Source: Adenanthera pavonina (lineage: Eukaryota > Streptophyta > Magnoliopsida > Fabales > Fabaceae). From it: DNA of 64,000 nucleotides. The notes beneath the pieces were generated by a model. It had not been told where the DNA came from. It saw nothing but the letters and a program-made list of their open reading frames with translations, and searched no databases. The position numbers and the translations under genes are program-made. The DNA lies in NCBI GenBank assembly GCA_026686845.1, contig JAIVEN010000015.1:15171501-15235500 (forward strand). The letters are read 5' to 3'. Positions 48,501 through 60,760 of this stretch are shown in pieces (within the stretch, counting starts at the first letter, position 1; every line of letters starts with the position of its first letter).

Positions 48501-51000
48501 GCAGCTAATTAAACACACTGTTAGTTGTATTTGATTCTCTTCTATTTTCAATTATAAATCATATTTATCTATTTTATATATATCTAAAAAATTAATTAAT
48601 AGTCTTGATATTTTTAAAAAATTAACATAATTTTTTAAAATTACCCTAATTAAATTATAATTTATTTTAATTATATCTCTCTTAATCTCTTTCTACTATA
48701 ACTCTTTTATATATTCTTAAAAAGGATAAAAATGAAAAATAAACATTAAATGCTCTACAAATTTTATAAAATGACTTATATTTTAAAATTTTATTTCTCA
48801 AAAAATATAATTTATAGTAGGAAATATAGAAAGGAAAACGCTATGAAAAAAAGAAGGGACACGCTAAATATATATATATATATATAAAGAATGAAACCAT
48901 TTGGTGTATTATTTATTATGTTATTTCTTAATAATAATTATTATTATTTCATTATGAATTTAAAATAAAAATACAATAGTATTATTTTTGTATAAAAGTA
49001 ACAAAAGTGGTATTTTGTCATTCATTGCCGTGATTGTTGATTTATTTTTTCATTTCAAACAATTAATTTTATTTTGAATTTTTTTATCTTAAAATTATAT
49101 AAAACAGAGTGAATAAGATAAGTGTTTTTATTTCATTATTAATTGACATGCTTTTAATATATATTTTTTTACTTTAGGAAGTTAGTTTGATTTTACAAAT
49201 TTTATATGTTTTTAGAAAAATTATGTATCCCCATATAAATGCATAGGGCAGAGAGTAGTCTACTTCAAATTTTTTCTTGGGCAAATCAAATCATATCATA
49301 TACATTTACAGTGCAACAAGACACATAGTTCCATGAGTTATATATGGAATAGTACAACTTTCAAATACAACTAGACAGATGTGGTCCCCTTTGGTTACAA
49401 CACTAAATTTTTCATATCTCAATTTTTGAAGGAAAAAAATTTCTTCTTTTAGTTAAATTTTTATAATTGATATTTAATAATTTTTTTTAACTTTTATTCA
49501 AAGACATATATGATATTTCACATACTAAAAGCCATTTTCCTTTATTCCATTCTCTTTTCTATTTTATTTTATTTTATTTCATTTCATTCTACATTCTAAA
49601 TAAAGCTTTATATATAGTTTGACAGCAAGTAAAGCCCCTTCCCCATAGATTCACCACATCAGAGACACTACTAACTGCACATCTTATCTTAGGATTGAAA
49701 TAGAGTTATCTTTTCATAAAGTGTGATTATTTTTAGAAATTATAATTTTAACTTAGGGAGAAGCCATGAATCAATTTTACATGACAGAGCAAAAAAAGAA
49801 TTTGTGAATATTAACTTGGAAATATTTATATTAAATAAATTGAACCTTAACATTACTATTATGAAAGATTTATGATTAATAAATTATTACAATTTGATGT
49901 TTTGAATTAGAATTTTTGTGCCTAATATAAATTGATTATTTCAGAATTTATAAATTTTTAATAAAAATATATTTATCTTAAGGTCGCAAACTTTACTACT
50001 CCATCAGTCTCTGTTTATAAGACTGTTTTCAAAAAAATTTCTTATCTTTTAATATGAAACTCTTGGATAGTTGGATTTAGTGGAGCGAGCTTTTTCCAAA
50101 AAATATCTTCATGAATTCATTATACAAATAGTGACTTCTTCTTTAGAAGAAAAGTCGATGAAATGAACAGAAGACATTTTTGGAGTAATATTAATTTGTT
50201 TCACAAAATTAAGAATTTCAACTAATTTTAATATTTTTTTAATTGGTGTGATTTTTGTTGTGAAGGGTGAGAGGGAATATCATTTAAAAAAGGAAAAAAG
50301 AAAAAGAAATCATAGCATGTGCAGATTATCTGACCAGCAACCAATAATAATCAAAGGAGGGAGAGACCTTTGTCATGAAATGCATTAAGAGACCCTCAAC
50401 TTGAGAGCGTCTAAAATAAGAAGGCTTCCCCATTGGCTTTCGTCCATTACCTTAATCAAATCAGCCCTAACCTTTCTCAAGTTTTGCAAAAACAACGAAA
50501 CTGACAGCCCTCCTACATTTGTTTTCAGTTGTGAAATCCTATGCATTTTCTTAAAGTCGCTTTGTGAAAAAGGGAACATGATTTAAATCTTTTAATCCTC
50601 AAATTATACTCCCTCCAATTCTATATATAAAATATTTCATCCTGATCCTAAATATAAAATTTTTTATAATACATGACATAGTATTTATTATATATTTTTA
50701 AAAAAATATTTTTATTTAATATATTCAAAAAAAATTAAATAAGAATAATTTTAAAAAAATATTAAAATTTTTAAAAAAATTAAAATAAATAATTTTAATT
50801 TTTAATTTATATAATATAATTAAAAAAATTTTATATTAAAAATAACAAGGAAGAAGGTTGAAGATAAATAGTGAAAGACAAACCCTATCTTTACCCATTA
50901 TTATTTTTTTCTTTTTAAAAGGCTTTCCTGACTCGTTTTATGTTAGATTCCCTTGTTTACCACTTGTCAGCACCTCAGTTTAGCACTTGTCCATGAAGTC
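45553..51000. other. AT-rich intergenic DNA with decayed MITE-like pieces
   Basis: No supported gene. Several AT-rich segments have Stowaway-like edges. The 47690-48310 segment is bounded by GGGTTGGGTTGCA-like and GCGGGCTG-like words and may be another non-autonomous element. A short minus-strand open frame at 50385-50579 has protein-like composition but no family I recognise. Confidence 0.5.
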
Positions 51001-51014
51001 GTGTTAGCCGTTTT

Positions 51015-51208
51015 ACGTGGAAAGCTATAACTCGTAACATTGTCGGACACGGAAATTACCCTTACGTGACTTCCACGTCGTTGATACTTTTGATTGACCA
51101 AATCATACTAAACATAAAATATGAATTCTATTTACCGTAAGTTACTGAATAAAATAACATGGGTTACGGAATATTTATTATGAGTTTCTCCGGTTGGTGA
51201 TGACACGT
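51015..51208 (+). promoter_or_regulatory. Cluster of ACGT-core elements upstream of the RING gene
   Basis: ACGT cores occur at about 51015 (TTACGTGGAA), 51064 (TTACGTGACT), 51075 (CCACGTCG) and 51205 (TGACACGTCATC), with a W-box-like TTGACC near 51095. bZIP factors of the ABA pathway bind such sites. A TATA-like TATTATAAAT lies at 51331-51340. Function is inferred from motif content only. Confidence 0.45.
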
Positions 51209-51330
51209 CATCCTATTATTTGGACATTAAGGATGTTTTGAAGTAGAGAAGGCAATGACTTTCGTTTTCCTTCATTTTCGTGGAGAAGAAGCTCAATTCG
51301 GAAGATTCTCGAACAACCCGTTTCTCCGTG

Positions 51331-53147
51331 TATTATAAATATTCAATCTGATTTCGATCCCTTTCAATTCCAATACTCTGCGGATCAAAGGATATTCTAG
51401 TCGGAGCCCCGAGTAATCATTGTTGGATTTTATCCTGGTTTTGTTTGTTTTGATCGTCGACCACATCATCTTCTGCGCTTAAGTTGAAAGTTCGTTGTTC
51501 TGTGACAATTTATGCATTTAATTATTCGCTTCTTTTTCTTCCTCCGATGTGTTTAAGTAGTTTGATGCTTTGTTGTCCTCAAGGGGGATAGCCCCCTTAT
51601 TGAGTAAGAATCGATCTTTCCTTGACGGGTAGGGAAAAAAATGAAAATAGATGGAGATAGATTTTTGTTCTTGTTTTATTTGCTTGAAGTGGTTCTTGGC
51701 ATCGCGGATGTTTCCTTAGCAATGTACTAAACTACACAAATGTCTCTGCGATGGATAATACATAATTCAGCTTGGTTTCAGCAATATATTGTTGTTTCTA
51801 TTAGTGATCGGCGATAGCAATTCCATAGGTTTCGTGATAGGAATTCAACGCTGAAAAAGGAGCTTAAGAAATATCCTGGTAAGTACTTATAAATATGTCC
51901 TTGGAAAATTGAAGTTCGACATATATAAAACAAATGATTACTACGCTATTTGGGACATAGGCAGCACAATAATTTTTTAAGATTTTTAGAATTCGCTATC
52001 TCCGAACATTTTATAAAAAGGTTTCAATGCACTTGAAAATTAGACTTTCTAGAGGTAACACCACCACCAGATAGGACATTATTTTTTCTATGTTGGAAAG
52101 CTCAGAAATAAGCTGTGTCAACTGGAGTTGTTTCCTGGCGAACTGTCAACCATAGCTCCTCGGGTATCTTCTATTATACAAAAGATTGAGCTTTCGTAGC
52201 TTATAAAAGGAGGCAGTTTATGCGTTTGAAAATAAATAGGATAATCGGAAAACTTTTCCTACTTGCATGGAAGGGACTTTGGATTTGGGTCTGCGAGTGA
52301 AAAGACTTCGCGAAGCTAAATGCGTTTAGGTAGCTTCTTTTTTTTCATTTTTATTTTGGCCAATGCCTTTAGGTAGCTTCTACATGGAAGTGTTTTGCAG
52401 GAGCATGCACATCGTATCTGTAATGGGCCATTCTGTTTCAGAAACTGAACAATGCAATTATGCATAGAAAATATACTGTTTATACCAAAGATAGTTTGAA
52501 CCAGTTTTCAAGTTGTTGAAGCAGGATTTTTGTTTTACAAGATTTCCCATTAGTATAATTCATGACAAATGGCCCGCTTGATGGTTCGGGCTCACAATTT
52601 ATCATTGTATAACTCTTATGTCGGTACCCTCTTCCCTTCTTTCTTCTTCTAGCCTTCATTATTGTCTAGGTTTGACCAAAAGAATCTACCCAAGGGGCAG
52701 ATGGTATGAAGTTTAAAATTTTTTATTTGGGTGAGTTGCAGTTCTTGGAGGAATCAACGCAGAACTGTCAATTAAGGTAGGAGGCTTGCCCATTACAGAC
52801 CGAACAGAAATAAACAAGCATATGTTATTTTATCCCTCTTGAAATGAAATGCAATTGATTGAGTGGTTTATTGCTTTGAACATAGGTTGGAGCTCTGATT
52901 TTGATTTCTGTTGACTGCTGGAGGCTCTCAAGTACCCCCCAGTGCTATTTTTATATGGAATTCTTGTGAATGCACTTGTTTTGATGTCTTCTTCTATTGG
53001 ACTGCTGCAGCATAGAAGACAGCAACAGTGCATTCGAGTTTGCCTGGCTTGATGAGGTTACTAAACATGTGTTTAGAAGTTTTAGGATTGTTTCTAAATA
53101 TTTTCCAACGTGCAGGTCTTTTAGATAGTTAATAATAGAATCCGAAG
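51331..53147 (+). promoter_or_regulatory. Probable core promoter and intron-containing 5' leader of the RING gene
   Basis: TATTATAAAT at 51331-51340 is a good TATA candidate, about 1.8 kb before the start codon. A splice acceptor TTTCCAACGTGCAG ends at 53115, 32 bases before the ATG, implying at least one intron in the leader. The exact leader exons cannot be set without transcript data. Confidence 0.45.
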
Positions 53148-55389
53148 ATGGCTAGGATCGTGGGAGAAGTGGAAGTAATGCACTCAGAGATTCTGCAGTT
53201 TGAGGGCAAGGACACGAAGTATATGCCACAGAAAGGTGTGTATACTCATCAATCATATGTGGGAGAAGAATCAAGCCCCTCAACAGATCACAAAATGGTC
53301 AATGACTTGCAAGAGAAAGGATATATGCAATTTGGGTAAAGTTCTTGTTCATATAAACTTCTTTTCCGCTCAAGTTGTTTCATTTTATATCATTATGTTG
53401 CTGAAATCATAGGGTTTCTCTGCAGATGTGAACATTACCGGAGGAGATGTCGTATCAGGGCCCCCTGTTGCAATGAGATTTTTTATTGCCACCATTGTCA
53501 CAATGAAGCAAAAGTGAGTATATTCCCCTAATCTTGTATTTTCATATTTCAAGGCTATCTTCTTTGTCCCTAATTGAGACTATCTTTCTTTAATTGCCTT
53601 TACAGCAGAGAATATGAATAGAAAAGCATCAGGATAGGTATTCTTTATTATTATCCTTTTTTCTTTTTGGAGCTTACTTTTATGATTCTGGTTTTCCTGC
53701 AGAATGATATTAACATTGACCAGAAGCATAGACATGATATTCCCCGCCATCAAGTCAAACAGGTATGCTCTAAATTTGGGCATCCCCAATTGTTTTGGGT
53801 TATTTTATGGTCATGGAATTTCATAATGCTGATTAATAACTTTGGCTTGTTCAGGTGATATGTTTGCTTTGTGGGACTGAACAGGAGGTGAGTTTAGGTT
53901 TTCTTCAACATGTGTAATCTTCTGTTGTGGTATTTTAATTGAGAGAAAATATCTAAATACTAATTTCAGTTAAATCAATAGTATGGCTTTGCATGTTCAT
54001 TCATGTACATAAAAGAAGCAAGAGAGTTAGCATTTGTTTTTCCATCTTTTATGAGTAACCATTCGTCAGTTTTTCACTTTCATTCAAGATATTTTGAGAT
54101 TGCATCGTATGCAATTTACCTGTCACTGAAAATCCTCTCGTGCTGATTTCTGCTGCTCCCAGGTTCAGCAACACTGTATTAACTGCGGTGTTTGTATGGG
54201 CAAGTACTTCTGTGAGATATGCAAGCTCTTCGATGATGATGTGAGTACTAATCCTGGAACTGAGTATCTTTCCTTCTCAGTTTTTGTATTTTATTTTATT
54301 CTTTGATAAGCAGGTTGGTATGTATAACTATAATCAAATGTGAAACGAGCATCAGCCAGCTTATTTTAAATGTAGCATATATAGCTTATGTGCAAAGCTG
54401 AAGTTACTAATTTGGTTATTGTTTGTGCTGGTTGCAGATATCTAAGCAGCAGTACCATTGCAGTGGTTGTGGGATTTGCAGGTATGATTGTGAACTGTTA
54501 TTCTAGTTACTGTCTCTTAAGTATAAGGGTCTTTAAATGTATTTTTAAGCCTTAATTTCCTTTGTCAAGATCAATTGATTGTTGATTGTTTTCAATACAG
54601 AATTGGAGGACGTGGGAATTTCTTCCATTGCTACAAGTGTGGTAAGCAATTATTTATCATTCCTGTGATATTTTAGTAACTACCTGTTTGGTTAGATTCA
54701 TGATTCCTCTGCGCAGGTTGTTGCTACTCAACTCAGCTGAAAAACAGTCACTCCTGTTTGGAAAGAGCAATGCACCATGATTGTCCTGTTTGTTTTGAGG
54801 TGATTAATACGTAACTGCACTTCTAATAATGAATCCTTGTACTAGTGGTTGTATCTATAGAAGGTGACTCAAGCACACAAAAACTGGTGATTTTGCAGTA
54901 CTTGTTTGAATCCAGAAACGGTGTTACTGTAATGCCATGCGGGCACACAATCCATGAAAGCTGCCTGAAGGAAATGAGAGATCATTTTCAGTGAGTGTTA
55001 CAGAGCTCCTAGTTTTCCCCCGTCCATATCTTAAAGAAAATTGCTCTGATCATTGTGTTGAATTTGATCAGGTATGCATGTCCTCTGTGTTCCAAGTCAG
55101 TTTGTGACATGTCGAAGGTTTGGGAGAAGTTTGACATGGAGATTGCTGCTACACCAATGCCTGAACCTTACAGAAACAAAATGGTCAGTTTTTTTTTTCC
55201 CATTTTTTTGAATTGACCTGGGATTTCTGTTGCAAGTTAAAATTCTCTCAGGAGACTAACAATGAGTGTGTCAAACAGATTTGGATTCTTTGCAATGATT
55301 GTGGCAAAACATGTCAAGTGGAGTACCATGTGGTGGCACAAAAGTGCTTGAACTGCAAGTCCTACAACACAAGACAAACCAGAGGGTGA
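53148..55389 (+). CDS. CHY/CTCHY/RING zinc-finger E3 ubiquitin ligase
   Basis: Eleven coding exons: 53148-53335, 53426-53513, 53703-53762, 53855-53887, 54163-54240, 54438-54481, 54601-54641, 54717-54799, 54899-54990, 55072-55183 and 55279-55389. All borders are GT-AG, phases fit, and the product is 309 aa. Order: N-terminal tail (1-60), CHY zinc finger starting at FGCEHYRRRCRIRAPCC (about 62-130), CTCHY finger (about 135-197), RING with CPVC at 200-203, PCGHTIHESC and CPLC (C3H2C3 type), then a zinc-ribbon-like pair CNDC (278-281) and CLNC (296-299). Plant members (MIEL1, CHYR1/RZPF34) and animal Pirh2/RCHY1 ubiquitinate regulators; some plant ones act in ABA, drought and defence responses. 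From memory the closest Arabidopsis protein is At5g25560, of similar length. The substrate is unknown. Confidence 0.95.
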
Positions 55390-56164
55390 GCAGGTGGATG
55401 TGGTCATTGGTTGCATTGATTGAAGACAGCATTTTGCTTTGATCACTCGATTCTTGCGAAGATGGGTGGCAATCTATGTATGTGCTTCATTGTGTACGAG
55501 GAAGTGCTGGGATGAGAATCTTGATCGGACCAGTGAGCCACGAGAACACATCCAAGGTTCTTCGTGTTTGATTGGTGTCGGAAATGGGGAGTTGTGCTGC
55601 CTCGAACAATGTAATTTGTCATGTGGGCGAGTTTGATGTTGGGTCCAGTGGTTTTTCACTGTCATGGTGGAGCCATATAAACTTTCAAATTACAATTTTT
55701 TTAATAAAAATAGTAATGACATTTATTTTTTGAAGTATATACTTATTTTTAGCGAGTTGTTGTTGAGTATTTTGTGAATGACTACTAAGTTGGTGTCAGA
55801 ACTGGAAAATCGGCTCGGTTAGAAATTTGAAGGGTTGAGACAATTATTCAAATTTCTCTCAGTAGGAGTATTGGAATTCAGGACACTGAGGTTCATCTAT
55901 CAAGGGTTCATCATGGAATCACATTTGCAAGTAATCCTTCAAATTTTGTTCAAGGAAAAATATACATAATGTCCATATGGAGGATAGTGAATAAAGGCAT
56001 TAACAATCCCCTCCTAATAAAGTTTGCTTTGTGAGTTGAGATAAAATAAGCAAGCCGAAAAACTAAAGGGAGCTGGCATCCCTCCAAAAAATTACTTCAG
56101 AACCAGATGGCCAACGAGAATCATGTCCCTAGATGGATGTTGCTAAGTTATTAATTTTAGCATA
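55390..56164. other. 3' flank of the RING gene
   Basis: Presumed 3' untranslated region (AATAAA-like TAATAAAAATAG near 55700) followed by intergenic DNA. No gene seen. Confidence 0.4.
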
Positions 56165-56605
56165 CTCTATTGATCAAGGTAATAAAAATTGGACTAGAGA
56201 TTGAATCAATTAAAACACTAGTTCAAAATTTAATGGTTTAATTATAATTTATTTAGAATTAAATCTGTAGTAATAAAATTAATAATTTTTTAATTTTATA
56301 TATTACATAGAAAATTAAAAAAATTTATTAATAAGATTTATAACCTAATATTAAAATTTAAATAAGTTAATATTTATATATAATTATATTTTAAATTTAA
56401 AATAGTTAACTAATATTCTGTTTTGATATTATTTGTTAAATAATGTATCATTATTAATAATTATGTATTATGATAAGTTTATGTAAGAAAAAAAATATAT
56501 AAAAAATATTATTTAATATTAAAAATAAAAATATTTTATTTTAAAAATAAAAAAATTAAATAAAAATTCAGACCGGAGCTGGACTGGTTAAAGCCCAATG
56601 TCACC
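56165..56605 (-). repeat. Dispersed AT-rich repeat, copy 2 (inverted)
   Basis: Its reverse complement shares ordered words with the copy at 34085-34615, including CATAAACTTATCATAATACA, TAATTATTAATAATGATA and TTTAACAAATAATAT. One edge reads CAGACCGGAGCTGGACTGGT. Confidence 0.65.
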
Positions 56606-56858
56606 GATTTTTTTTTTCCGTTGTCACCTGTTTTCTGAAACTTATCAGTTTTCTTCTTCTTTTGACGCGGACGTGGCACCCATTTTTTGTACTATGCTGT
56701 TGATAGCTTTTCTTTAAAATAATAATAATAATAAAAAAAAAAAGAAGCCTGACATATAACTTTTTGTCAAAAGCTACATCGAATTGGAAGGGAACAATCT
56801 CAAACCTTTTACGTACACATTACAAAAGTCTGATAAACATGCTTTTTACCAAAAATTA

Positions 56859-56903
<45 letters not shown>

Positions 56904-58517
56904 TTTGTCTCGAATGAGCTATATTATCCAATTGGAAGATAATAAATTTGATCGATCTGCTTTTGTAGGGATACATTAAGAAAGGGCTGCACGCAAATCC
57001 GGTTTAGCTTGATCCGATTATATCATATTCGACAAAATAATAAAGTATTAACTTTGCTTTGATCAGACTGAGTTGAATCTAAAGTTGCATTGATGCCAGG
57101 CCCCGCCAGTCCGGTTACTTCACTTTCTCTATTTCATGCTCCCATCTCCAAATTCTCCACCCCCCCCCCCCCACGCCCCCTTCTTTTTTCCTTTTTTCGC
57201 ATGGAATTAAAATTGTTAATATAGTGTTTACTCCATTTTAAAATATAGAGCAAATTTAACTACCTCTCTTTTACAAAAAGAGTAGTTAAAGTTAATTATA
57301 TAACTTAATTTTTTAAGAAATTACCATAACTTTTTTAAATTACCCAATCTTTATTACTATCTTTTTTAATCTCTTTTCACCATAAAAAAAAAAGTCAACT
57401 ATCCACCTTAATTTAAGTCTTTCATAAATAGGGTACAATTGAAAAATATATATTAAATGGTTACTAATTTTTTTAAAATAATTTATATTTTAAAATTTTA
57501 TTTTTCACTAAATCCGACTTATATTTTGAAATATGTCAATATTTCATTAGGAATATTTTTCTCGGCTTCTGATAATCCCTGTTCGCTGGACTGAGGAGAA
57601 AAGAATTATTTCATAGCCACCATTACCCATTTGTCATTTGCAAGCAACAGCATGTGCTATGAGGTGAAAGAAGTCCGGCGTCCATATTGCATTTCACATG
57701 ACCTTCTTTCTCTTTCTTTTTTCTTTTCTGGGTGAATTTCACAAGACTTTCAATTTAAGCTATTTTTTAACAACTGGAAATAGGGTGGTAAAGCTCAGCT
57801 TGATAATGTTCAGGCCTTTTTGGGTATTACTTTGATTTAGGGAATCTTATAAAGGCTCGAGTCCATTTGTGCAGACATAGCAAGGAAGCCATTTGACCTT
57901 AACAGGAGCAGCGATTTTATTTTCTTAGGAGATGAGATCGAGTATGTTATTTTCTTGAGAGTTCGTGCGCAAACATTCCATTAAGATGAAGTTGACATGA
58001 TCTTCATGACATTTTATTCAGACATTGTCATTGCCCTTTGCCAGGAATTGGTGGAATCAATGGATAAGGCAGAAAGGAGGAAACCTGCATAAAATTTTCC
58101 ATTAGTGTAAAAATTCAAGGGAAAGGATGTAGGTTGTGTATACAATAATAGTAACATACCATTCAGTCAAAAAATTGTTCGGGTTGTATACATTGATTCT
58201 TGAAATAATAAAAGATAAATGCAGGAAAATTCTCAGGAGAAGCCAGAAAAATGGGCTTCAATCCTTTCTACATGAATATTCAGCTATCAATAGTCTGATA
58301 ACATATATATGAAGTTATGTGGATACCGAAACTGCTGAACCAAAGCTTTCATCCACCAAGAACATGAAATCTGCAAGGCCTAAGGCAAACGCAGTGATGT
58401 ACAAAAGGATCATCCATGGCTGCAGATAGATGCACATAAAAACAGCACTTATGTGAACAGATGATCAGCTGCGTCTACGATTCTCATGACCATGGTGGCT
58501 GTGACAAAAGCATCTAG
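56606..58517. other. Intergenic DNA with microsatellites
   Basis: Holds a (TA)n(GA)n microsatellite at about 56858-56896 and a run of 13 C at 57160-57172. No supported gene. The right end probably contains the 3' untranslated region of the FLZ gene. Confidence 0.5.
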
Positions 58518-59818
58518 TTAAGTAGCAGTGAGGATGCCGGTTTTGAAAAGCTCCCTGCCGCTTTCTAGTTCTAGTTCTAGAGATTTTTCACAAGGACTGG
58601 ATTTCTCCAATTGCTCGTCAATCATGATCTCCAGAGCACGGCAAGTCAAACTGCAAAATGCTTTTTCACCTCTGCAGGATCAAAAAGGAAAACAATCTTA
58701 GAATGAAATTGTACCCATCAAAGGAAATGTTACTCAAAACACAGAGATCCAACTTTAATAATGCTAACCAACCTATACATGTAAATATCTTTTCCCTCTT
58801 CCAGTTTCTTGTTGCAATGGCAACAAAAACTCAAGAAAGCATGAGAGGGATACTGAATTGGAGTTTGTGAGCAGTTTGCCACTGGGGACACTCCATTTTC
58901 CTTCTCTTCATTCTTGCTATGACTTATAAGATCATTAGAATAGGTTTCCAAGATGCAGTCACCAAAAATATGAGTTGTTTTGGGATTTGGACCATGGGAA
59001 ATTACACGTGTGTAGTCTTCAGAGTCTTCAATCTCACCAGCAGATAGAGATTGAACCAGTTCAAGAGATGATATATGTTTTGAATTCAGTTCTGCAGGCA
59101 GTGAGGTTTTTGAGACATGGTTTCTTCCCATGAAATAAGGAGATATTGCTTGGGTGGACATATATTTCATTGAAGAATCCCCAGAGTCCAAATCATTGTT
59201 GGACAGAGTCAAACCAGAGAAGTTTCTAAATGGATTGCAGGAGTCCATTGAAGAAGACCGGGTTTTGCCAAATAGCTCATGCTCTGAGCAGGTTTCACCA
59301 ATCTCAAAAAGAGTATTGGAATTACCCTTGTGAATAGCAGATCCATTCTGGGTATAAGGAAGCTTGCAAAAATCTTTGGGTAAAGACTTAGATGCCTCAA
59401 AAGAGTTAGCATAGTTCAGACAATTAGAGAAATTGATCCTCATTCGGGGACTGATAATTGGGCTCTTACTCTCTGATGAAGGTAGAATTTTCCCAGAAAA
59501 TTCAGAAGAATCATTAAAAGAATCTAGTATGCTTAGGCCTACTTTGCCGCAATCCCAGCTCCTCTGGCATGATTTTGGAGTTCTAGCAGGGTTGCCTAAA
59601 GTTGAGAGCACTTTAACATCAAGAGGAGATGTGGGGCTCCTCATTGAATCAGAATCTAACAAGCTGCTAGGAACAAGACCCACAAACAGACGAGGGACGT
59701 TGAAAATTGACTTGCTTTTGAGTTTACTCCCCAAACCAAGAGATTGAGAATAGTAGTCCCAGTTACTATCCATGTGATATTGATGCTTCTGGGGAGACCC
59801 GGTCCTCTTCCTCAGCAT
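58518..59818 (-). CDS. FCS-like zinc finger (FLZ, DUF581) protein
   Basis: Two coding exons, 59818-58773 and 58671-58518, with a GT-AG intron of 101 bp; 399 aa. I start at the ATG at 59816-59818 (MLRKRTGSPQK), the usual FLZ opening; an in-frame ATG lies 9 bp upstream. The FLZ domain is near the C-terminus: CHC pair C332/C335, then EEGKDIYMYRGEKAFCSLTC with C355 and C359 and CRALEI, split by the intron at the Arg codon. FLZ proteins bind SnRK1 kinase subunits and link it to other proteins in energy and ABA signalling. The N-terminal region has SRLFVGL-like and SPTSPLD motifs, and SP sites typical of the larger subgroup (FLZ8/10/11-like). From memory the closest locus may be Arabidopsis At2g25690, next to MOT1. 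An acceptor at about 59832 implies an upstream leader intron. Confidence 0.95.
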
Positions 59819-59831
59819 TATCTCCAATCAC

Positions 59832-60760
59832 CTGCAGAAAACAACACAAGTTTGATCACATAAACAGAAAAACACAGAAGGGGTTTTTAATATATGATGC
59901 CATAACGCCACATCTGTGGAAAGATTAATCCTTTGAATGCGCGTGGAAAAGGCGAGCATTCAGGTTCGAAAGTTTTGAAGAAAGAAAATTATTGTTGCCG
60001 CTTTAATTCCAAGACTCTCAAAAGAAACCCAGAAAAGAAAATAAATGAATGAAGAGGCAATAGTGGATCTCCGAATAGGCGATGAAATGTCATCTCAAAC
60101 GCAAAAGCAGTAAACGACATTGACGGCAAAAACCCAAAATGCAAAGGGGAAAGAAATTTTCGAAACCATCAAAATAATGCTCGAGTCATTCCAAATCCCA
60201 TCGCTAAACAGAGCAGTGAACGAATAGAGTAAGAAGAAAATGAAAACTACCAGTAACCGCACAAGCAGAAGAATCCCAGATGAAGAGAAAAAAAAACTTT
60301 TGTATCCCTATCAGAAGCACAAATGAAACAGATTTATCATGCATGAGATGACATTGGAGAGAGACCTCAGAACGCTCCCACAAAAAAAAAAAAAAAAAAG
60401 TTGAGCAGAATCAAAAAGGAAATAGACTAGAAATCAGAATCATTCCATGGAAATAAAAAACTAATAGCCACGACAGAGTGTGAAATACATGGAGGGATAA
60501 ACCGACCTGGGTGTTCTATCCTTGTGCTCTGAGAACTTCACAGGGTTGGATGTAGAAGAGAGGAGGTCCAAATGCAGTAAAAATAAGGGCCGGAGGGGTG
60601 AAACTTGTGCCGTACTCTCCTCTCGCTCTCTCTCTCTCTCCCCTCTATTGCATGCCTCAAAATCAGCGAAGCAATGAGCTTCTGAGATACTCCTCTCCTC
60701 TCTCTCTCTCACTAGAAATCACAGAGACTCTCTCTTTCTCTCTCTCTCTCTAGAATAAAT
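59832..60760 (-). promoter_or_regulatory. 5' leader region of the FLZ gene with CT/GA microsatellites
   Basis: A splice acceptor (TTTTCTGCAG on the minus strand) precedes GTGATTGGAGATA and the start codon. Farther upstream are an A run at about 60384-60401 and CT-rich microsatellites at about 60619-60640 and 60700-60752, common around plant transcription starts. The first exon boundary is not certain. Confidence 0.5.

Noticed and set aside
50385..50579. 64-aa minus-strand open frame with protein-like composition
   Set aside because: No recognisable family, no neighbouring exons and no promoter signal; chance cannot be excluded.
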